From: Pelobates cultripes
Taxonomy: Eukaryota; Chordata; Amphibia; Anura; Pelobatidae
Length of the DNA: 64,000 nucleotides
Assembly (NCBI GenBank): GCA_933207985.1
Contig: OW240913.1
Location: forward strand, 271,706,986 to 271,770,985
Reading direction: 5' to 3'
This document shows positions 57,704 to 64,000 of the stretch, piece by piece; the stretch's first letter is position 1; the number at the start of each line of letters is the position of its first letter. Both the position numbers and the translations under genes were made by a program. The notes under the pieces were generated by a model. It made no database searches. It saw nothing but the letters and a program-made list of their open reading frames with translations, and was not told where the DNA came from.

Positions 57704-59980
57704 ATATATTTATAAAAAAGAAATTATTGTACAAAACGTATCCAAAAATATCAAATCAATGCCATCATAATATTATACTATGAATTCAAAACTTTTTAGA
57801 CTACTTTTCTACTTATCTCATATTAATCAATTACAAGAAGTACACTAAAATTTTGTATCATATGATGTTTTAAAATTATAAAGTAATTGTTTTAATTTTT
57901 TTTTAATTTTCATCAAGAAATATATATATTTAGTTTTTTTAATTAATATTCATTAATTATTCATATGGGCAGATTTTCTTCGGGTTGTTCTGGATTTTCA
58001 GACAGTGCCATGTATTCTCAATAAGGCTAAGGAATAAATGTTGTAGACTAAGCATTAATATTTCTATCTTGATAGCTGACCTTGTGCTTAGTTTCTAAAA
58101 TAGGAATTTTCTGTTACAGTTCAGTTTTTGTAATTGTCTGAAGCAAATTCTCTTCCCAGTAATAGCTTGCACTCATACTGGGTTATTTCCTAAAGTGATA
58201 ACTGTTGAGAATTCAAAGTGAATGCCAAATTTAAAGCCAGAGTTGCCGAACTGGAAAATTCTCTAAATCAGGTATTCTTCTTTGCATTTATTCACTTGTC
58301 ATTCACACTTTAGTAAATAATACTGAGCTTTTTATATTTATTAATGTATTTATTAATCAAGATTTTTAATCTAAGCTAGTACTTTTGTTAGAATGTATAA
58401 ATTGAACACACAGAATGTTAACTTTATGATACATACTTTTTATGTTCTTGTTTATGTATTTGTTTAGCATGTGTATTCACATACATAATACATATTTAAT
58501 GGTTCATTTATAGTACTGATTTTACATTTGTGTTTGCACTCATATATTTAAATTTTGGGGTTTTATTTTGTAACATTATTTCTTATTTGCATTTATATTT
58601 ATTTATTTATTTATTACTTTTTATTCTGTTTAATTCTCCATTATACTTGCTATTTTTTCTGCTGTGTGCTTTTGATTTGGGGTTTACATTCTGCTTAGTA
58701 GTATGCATCTGGGAGGTCATTTTAAATAGGTTTATAAAATTATAGTGATGTGTATGTCTTTGATAAAATATATCTCTATTAGCGATTTAAAAAAAAAAAA
58801 TGATTTCACCAATCCCAATCTTACTTTCTTAGGTTTACAGTACTTTGTTGCACATTCTTTGACAATAACTGAAATGTACTTATTTTGCATTTTTGGACTA
58901 GTTTGGGTTCCTTTGTATGTGAGCCTTTTTTACATTCCGCAATCTATACAATTATTATTGTGCAAACATACATAACAAAAAGCTATATAAAAAGCTGAAT
59001 ATCCACGTACACGCAAAAAATCAGAAATATCTCACAATGAAGTCAATATATTATGATGACAAGGAATTAAACATAGTTACGTAATGTGTGTATTGCTAGG
59101 GAGTCCTTTAGTATACAAATAGGGGGGGGGGTGTGTGAATAGTTTTGTGCATTACATTTAGAACTATCGCACTGTTTAAAATAACACAGTGGGGAAAGTC
59201 CAAGAAATGCCAACAATGTGTGTTAGTTAAAAGGACATTTTTAAACTAAACTTACAGTCCAAAGACATGGTTTTAATTTAATTTACTCTTTTTTTTCTAT
59301 TTTGAGGTTGGGGATGTCATGTAATTCCTTTGCTACTTACTTTGCCATTCCAGTGTAGCTTTTTTCATCCCAAGGTAATGCATGCTAATCTCTCACCACG
59401 ACTGAATTTCATCATAAAGACTGATCATCTAATGCGTTCAGCATTTCTGCAGGGTCACGTGGATTGGGTCAAATTGTTTCTTCTTTTGTTTTGAAAGTTG
59501 GGGCTATGAATGTTTTCCACATCATCATATTAGCATACTACCAGTGCTGGATTAAGAGCCTTTATGGAATGGTGCTAATAAGTATAATAGGCCTAATTAC
59601 AGAAACTTACAGACAGAAAGCACCAAAACAGCCATACCGCCCACATGCCTTATATCTGGTGGAGGTAGTGCCGGAGGCGAACTCACAGGATGCGTGTATT
59701 AGAATTCCTATACCCTATGCCAATCTCTCAACCAAGTCTATCTGTCCATCTTACAAGTCTCAGAGCTCTCAACTTTCTCTCTCATTTATCACAAACTCTG
59801 AATCCTCCCTCCTCGGCACTCACTTGTCCACTGCTTTCCTTTCTGTCTTACAAGCAGACAGAAGCTCCTGCAGTCTGGGACAGAGAAAAAGGTGGATATA
59901 GGGAGTGTAGCAGAAATGGGACATTGTTATAGAGAAAGACGCAGCTACAGAATCTACACAGTGCGCAAAGTCAACTTATA
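57704..59980. other. A+T-rich non-coding stretch
   Basis: (ATTT)n at 58595-58618, a G-run at 59122-59131. An open frame of 145 codons at 59464-59901 has no recognised domain and mixed serine/leucine composition; a real gene is not excluded but not supported. Confidence 0.45.
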
Positions 59981-60185
59981 TTAAAGGAACACTATATTGT
60001 CAGGAATTAAAATGTATGTAATGTAATAGCCAGCTCCCATAAAGCTCAGTAAAAAGGTAAATTTTACTCACCTTTTCTCCCATACCGCGCCGGTCTCACC
60101 ATGTCTGGCCCTGCCTGGTTCCACCTCCATGGATAAGATAATCCATCTCGTTGATCACAGCCAATCCAATGCTAGATATTGCACA
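59981..60185 (-). mobile_element. Truncated TTAA-targeting element
   Basis: TTAAAGGAACACTATATTGT begins the copy. AATTTTACTCACCTTT and CAGCCAATCCAATGCT match, inverted, the right half of the 37397 copy (AAGGTGAGTAAAATC and AGCATTGTATTGGTT). The other half is missing. Confidence 0.5.
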
Positions 60186-60720
60186 ATATTGTCATTGTAG
60201 AATAAATAGACAGACTGCAGTAGTTGGCGCACCCTAGCTAGTGCTTAATTGACTTAAATGTCATGGGGTGAAAGCCAGTTAGTAACCAACTTTTTTCCTG
60301 GCAATTCCCACTTTAGTGAATAACCCTGACAGAGCCCGGTTTGTCACTATACCTGACAGTTCTGTGTGATGTTCTGCCACAGTGTTGTTGATGTCCTTCT
60401 CCTTCAGCCTAAACTACACAGAAAACTGGAAGCCTATGTGTCATCTTCTACCTTGGCTTTCTTGGGCATCACTTGCTCATTACTGGTGCTGATGCTGGCT
60501 CACTGACTCCAGCTGATGTTGTGACTGATTTTACCTAAAAATACCTACCCCAATATGTTAATGCAATGATGGTTTCGGGTACTTAATATAACATCTTCAG
60601 TGTCCAATATTGTGTCTGATTCTACTTAGTTTCATATTTATCTCAGTATTCTCATACTTTTACTTTGCTTCAATGCATTTACTTAGATTCTATCAAAATT
60701 TATATGGTTTACATGTTCAC
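60186..60720. other. Non-coding stretch
   Basis: No gene or element termini recognised. Confidence 0.45.
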
Positions 60721-60743
60721 TCTGCCAAGAGTGGTATCAGCTA

Positions 60744-60785
60744 TGCCTCACAGAAGAGGCCCAAAGAAGGCCAAAATTTGGAGCA
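60744..60785 (+). ncRNA. Hammerhead-ribozyme-like motif
   Basis: CAGAAGA at 60751-60757 (5 of 7 to CUGAUGA), perfect stem II GGCC/GGCC (60758-60761 with 60769-60772, loop CAAAGAA), AAAAT for GAAAC, then TTT as a possible NUH region. Stem I from TGCCTC (60744-60749) and GGAGCA (60780-60785) gives five of six pairs including one G-U. The same stem II and loop occur at 20782-20811 minus. Likely a relic of one repeat family, with GATCAGTCTGATATAC downstream in both. Confidence 0.45.
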
Positions 60786-60959
60786 TTTCAGATCAGGGCT
60801 GCCCACATGTATGTGATCAGTCTGATATACTACTGGCTCCTGAGTTTTTACACTGTAAGGATGACATTTTAAGTGATTTTGTAAGTTGGCAGTTAACTGC
60901 AGATGACTGATATAAATTAAAGTATTTGTCCTGAAGAACAGCTCCTCCCATCTGGCTGG

Positions 60960-62563
60960 CGCTGGAAAACGCATGCATGACACAGGGAACGGTGGAGGAT
61001 GCCCGATGGGCGAGCTCCGACCGACGTTCAAAGGACCTTGCTATGTTGCCCCCTACGAAACTACTGCTCCGTATCTGGAGACAGGCAGTCCTAAAACTGG
61101 GTGTAAACAAAGACCTCCTGTATGCAGCCCCCCTACAGACATTAGCATTTCACACGACAGATATGTGCCTCGACACATGGATCCGACATGGCATTCTCCA
61201 CGTAAACACCCTATTCGATAATGCTGGTATGGCACCCTTCCCAGTATTGGAACAGACCTACACTCTCCCCTCTAGGGAACTATTCACATACCTACGCATA
61301 AAGAACATCTTACATGAACATAAACTAAACACTGGAAGAATGTCTTCCTTGCCACGATTTGTCCTCAAATGCCAAGGGAAACTAAAGGGTATCAAATCCT
61401 TGTCTTTCTGCTACACTTCTCTCATGCACCTAGAAGATAAGGTACTACCATATATGAGCCTCTGGGAGAAGGACCTAAATATAAGAGTCCACCAAAACAC
61501 CTGGCAACTGGCATTAGAAAGGGTCAAAAAAGCCACACACAGTTTGGCCCATAGAGAAGCGTTCTGTAAACTAATTATGAGGTGGTACCTGGTACCTACG
61601 CGACTAGTGTATATATTCCCAGGCACAACTCCCATGTGCTGGAGTTGCCAAGGCCAAGAAGGCACGCTACTCCATGTATTCTGGACATGTCCGAACATCA
61701 CTAAATTTTGGGATGCATTAGAACAGTTTCTCATGAAGACAGTAAAGGTTAGGGTACATTTATTCCCTTATGCACCCAGAGAGGACGAACTACACATACT
61801 AACTCACTGTCTCATAGCAGCAAAAACAGCAATAGCACACAGGTGGAAACAAACGCAAAGCCCAACGATAACAGAGGTCCTAACACGACTTGACATAACA
61901 AGCAAATATGAGCTAATGGCCAGCCGACTCCGGAGCGAGGAACATAAATACACTAGGCGCTGGCAAAGATGGGTTCAGATTAGAGACCAATTCATATGCT
62001 AATACTCAATCTATTGATCCACCCAGCAGGGATCAAAAGGACCTACACCATAGATTAAGCAGCTACCTCCCCATGCCTACCCCACCCCCCAAACCACCAA
62101 CAACCCTCTAGAGCTGACAAGAGTTGCAATGGCAGGCAGGGAAACGAGGAGGACAGATTCCAGGGTGTAATGGTTGGAGCAGTAGGCCCCATAGACAACA
62201 ACAGGACACGATGACCAACCCAGACACAACACGGAGTTTACTTGTGTGGCACCGGAAACCTATCCCACGAATAGGCCAACGAGTGACACCTTGTTGTAAC
62301 AGGCTACTACATGCTAACCTAAGTCATCATGTGTTGATGTTAAAAAATCTTAATGTATCATGGTCTATGTCTAACTCACAATATACACCCAACCCATGCT
62401 GAATAGCCAATGCACAATTGTAATGAAGTATGACCTGCAATGTCAAGAAGCCTGATATAGCTCTACAAATGTATGCACCCCCCTCCCCTTTTATTTTCTG
62501 TACCGCCCCTTTAACTTTGACGTATAAGAAACTATTAATAAAAATCAAGACATTGAAAAAAAA
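60960..62563 (+). mobile_element. L1-type LINE, 5'-truncated, with 3' UTR and A-rich tail
   Basis: The ORF2 C-terminus (to 62002) is followed by a 3' UTR of about 540 bp ending TATTAATAAAAATCAAGACA, then GAAAAAAAA at about 62555. The 5' boundary is set where ORF2 similarity begins (about 60960). 5' truncation is the usual outcome of L1 target-primed reverse transcription. No target duplication was located. Confidence 0.78.
60977..62002 (+). CDS. L1 ORF2 protein, C-terminal third (uninterrupted remnant)
   Basis: 341 codons without a stop, open further upstream to about 60944, so the start at 60977 is only the first ATG of the remnant. It covers the region after the RT thumb: LPSRELFTYLRIKNILHEHK (about residues 98-117), the helical LEDKVLPYMSLWEKDL stretch, WQLALERVKKATHS, and the CCHC-like zinc motif C221-W-S-C224-x8-H233-x4-C238 (PMCWSCQGQEGTLLHVFWTC), then FWDALEQFL. 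Endonuclease and RT are absent, so it cannot act alone. The lack of stops over about 1 kb suggests a recent insertion. It could be called a pseudogene by function. Confidence 0.8.
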   Translation: MTQGTVEDARWASSDRRSKDLAMLPPTKLLLRIWRQAVLKLGVNKDLLYAAPLQTLAFHTTDMCLDTWIRHGILHVNTLFDNAGMAPFPVLEQTYTLPSRELFTYLRIKNILHEHKLNTGRMSSLPRFVLKCQGKLKGIKSLSFCYTSLMHLEDKVLPYMSLWEKDLNIRVHQNTWQLALERVKKATHSLAHREAFCKLIMRWYLVPTRLVYIFPGTTPMCWSCQGQEGTLLHVFWTCPNITKFWDALEQFLMKTVKVRVHLFPYAPREDELHILTHCLIAAKTAIAHRWKQTQSPTITEVLTRLDITSKYELMASRLRSEEHKYTRRWQRWVQIRDQFIC

Positions 62564-62599
62564 TACTGTGTATCAGTGTTCGTTTGTTTGTGCAGTTTA

Positions 62600-62641
62600 T
62601 TACAAGGAGGGAGCTACCGGCACACAGCTCCCTCCTTGTAA
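62600..62641. repeat. Perfect 16-bp inverted repeat
   Basis: TTACAAGGAGGGAGCT (62600-62615) and AGCTCCCTCCTTGTAA (62626-62641) with a 10-base loop. It lies just after the L1 tail and may be the edge of the repeat that fills the rest of the window. Confidence 0.75.
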
Positions 62642-62811
62642 TATGTAAAGATAGAAGTGTCAGGGAGCTGTGCTCCCCACCACTTCATAAGCCCCCCAGG
62701 CCCGCCCCTCACTCTATGGGGGTCAATATGACCCCCATATTAGCATAAGGGAGATTAAAATCCACTAAACAGTGAGCAGCCACACTGTAAATAAAAAACC
62801 TACTATCCGGC

Positions 62812-63432
62812 CCCCACCCATGCGAGGCGGGTGGGGGCCCTAAATAACAATAAGGGGGGGGCCTATTGTCCTCCTCCCAGCCCCCACCCCTGCGCGGTGG
62901 GTGGGGGCCATAAAGATAATGAGGGGGAGGACAGTAGGTCCTGTCCCTGTCCCCCACCCCTGCGCGGTGGGTGGGGGCCATAAATTACAATGGGGGGAAC
63001 TACTGTCCTCCCCCTGGCCCCCACCCTTGAGTGGTAGGTGGGGGCCATAAAGATAATGGGGGGGGACCTACAGTCCTCCCCCCGGCCCCCACCCCCACCC
63101 CTGAGCGGTGGGTGGGGGCCATAAAGATAATGAGCAGTGGGTGGGGGCCATAAAAATAATGAGGGGGAGACCTACTGTCTCCCCCCACAGGCCCCCACCC
63201 CTGCACGGTGGGTTGGGGCCATAAATTACAATGGGGGGATCTCCTGTCCTCCCCCCTGGCCCCCATCCCTGCGCGGTGGGTGGGGGCCATAAATTACAAT
63301 GGGGGGACCTACTGTCCTCCCCCCTTGGCCCCCACCCTTGAGCGGTGGGTGGGGGCCATAAAGATAATGGGTGGGGAACCTACTGTCCTCCCCCCCCGGC
63401 CCCCACCCCTGGGCGGCGGGTGGGGGCCCTAA
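62812..63432. repeat. C/G-rich 70-bp minisatellite
   Basis: GTGGGGGCCATAAA-type anchors occur at 62831, 62901, 62971, 63038, 63112, 63141, 63212, 63280, 63349 and 63420, a period of 67-74 bp with one shortened unit of 29 bp. Each unit pairs CCCCCACCCCTGCGC with GCGGTGGGTGGGGG and contains a second G-run (TGGGGGGGACCTACTGTCC), so units can fold as hairpins and have G-quadruplex potential. Histidine/proline/glycine-rich open frames here are artefacts. Confidence 0.85.
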
Positions 63433-63579
63433 GACAAATCCCCCCCCATCAAAGGTGACTAGGGGTCCCCAAGCCCCTAGTCACCCAGCCCCCCCACCCT
63501 AAAAAATAGTAAGGGGGGAATAAAATAACTAACATGTAAAGAAAAATTAAACTTACCATTTGATGTCTTCTTTTTTTCT

Positions 63580-63790
63580 AAAATCTTCATTTTTCAGCCC
63601 CCAAAAAGGCCAAATAAAAAACCATCATACCCGTTGAACTTAAAATAAAATAAAAAACCCGAGTGCACAAAAAAAACAAACCAGACGAAAAAGACAAAAC
63701 CTGAGTGCAAAAAGATTAATCCATCTTCACCCATGGAGGGCTCTGTGCAGACTGAGCTCTGCAGGGTGGGGGAAGGCTTATAAAGCCTAG
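63580..63790. repeat. Dispersed repeat shared with 30650-30892
   Basis: TTTTTCAGCCCCCAAAA, ACTTAAAATAAAATAAA and GAGCTCTGCAGGGTGGG occur in the same order as at 30755-30890. No coding content. Confidence 0.45.
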
Positions 63791-63800
63791 GCTAACAACA

Positions 63801-64000
63801 CTCTGATTGGCTGGTTTAAACCAATCAGAGTGCTCTTTGTCATTTTACACAGCGTGGGAAAATTCCAAAGAACTTTCCCACGCTGTGTAAAATGACTCAG
63901 AGCACTCTGATTGGATGGATTTTAAGCCACCCAATCAGAGTGCTTTGTGTCATTTTACACAGCGTGGGAAATTTATTTGGAATTTTCCCACATTGTGTAA
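63801..64000. repeat. Array of perfect and near-perfect palindromes, cut by window end
   Basis: Successive inverted repeats: CACTCTGATTGG / CCAATCAGAGTG (63801-63834), then TCATTTTACACAGCGTGGGA / inverse (63840-63895), then AGCACTCTGATTGG / CCAATCAGAGTGCT (63901-63943), then TCATTTTACACAGCGTGGGA again (63951 onward). The two palindrome types alternate with about 110-bp spacing. The ATTGG/CCAAT words are CCAAT-box-like, probably by chance. Confidence 0.75.

Noticed and set aside
59464..59901. 145-codon plus-strand frame as host gene
   Set aside because: No recognisable domain, no splice-compatible neighbours and biased composition; not enough support.
62709..63432. Proline/histidine/glycine-rich frames resembling a repeat protein
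   Set aside because: Products of the 70-bp minisatellite read in several frames.

Overview
The window reads as repeat-dense vertebrate nuclear DNA, most likely from an anuran amphibian. It is A+T-rich, rich in microsatellites, has no operons or bacterial-type gene packing, and mixes DIRS, Ngaro, L1, L2-like, Tc1, hAT-like and TTAA-targeting DNA elements with hammerhead-like motifs of the kind carried by Penelope-like elements. That mixture is typical of frogs; the species is not identifiable from the sequence alone. I found no convincing host protein-coding gene, tRNA, rRNA or CRISPR array. Short host exons could be missed by eye.

Layout. 1-1753 is the 3' part of a DIRS retrotransposon: an uninterrupted tyrosine-recombinase frame, an internal complementary region and the right inverted terminal repeat. 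1.8-8 kb is mostly non-coding. 8-11 kb holds a structure with inverted arms around a hammerhead-like motif, an L2-like LINE relic (minus) and an L1 reverse-transcriptase relic (plus). 11-23.9 kb is mostly A+T-rich with small elements. A Tc1 transposon with a broken DD34E transposase lies at 23.9-25.4 kb. 26-30 kb has small hAT-like elements and two more inverted-arm structures. 30.9-33.9 kb carries two related solo LTRs, each with an exact 5-bp target duplication. 35.6-46.8 kb is a field of miniature elements (TTAA-flanked, fold-back, hAT-like) and two decayed Tc1-like copies. 50.0-53.4 kb is a multi-level nest of DNA elements containing a 44-bp minisatellite. 55.3-57.7 kb is a 5'-truncated Ngaro element (RT/RNase H, broken recombinase, split direct repeats). 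61.0-62.6 kb is a 5'-truncated L1 with an open ORF2 C-terminus. The right edge is a 70-bp C/G-rich minisatellite followed by a palindromic array cut by the window end.

The most interesting pattern is a scatter of hammerhead-ribozyme-like motifs (best at 8269, 10757, 26440 minus and 60744), several sitting between inverted arms of about 57-75 bp. Hammerheads are known in Penelope-like elements; the recurrent association with inverted arms and the absence of an adjacent reverse transcriptase are what deserve checking.
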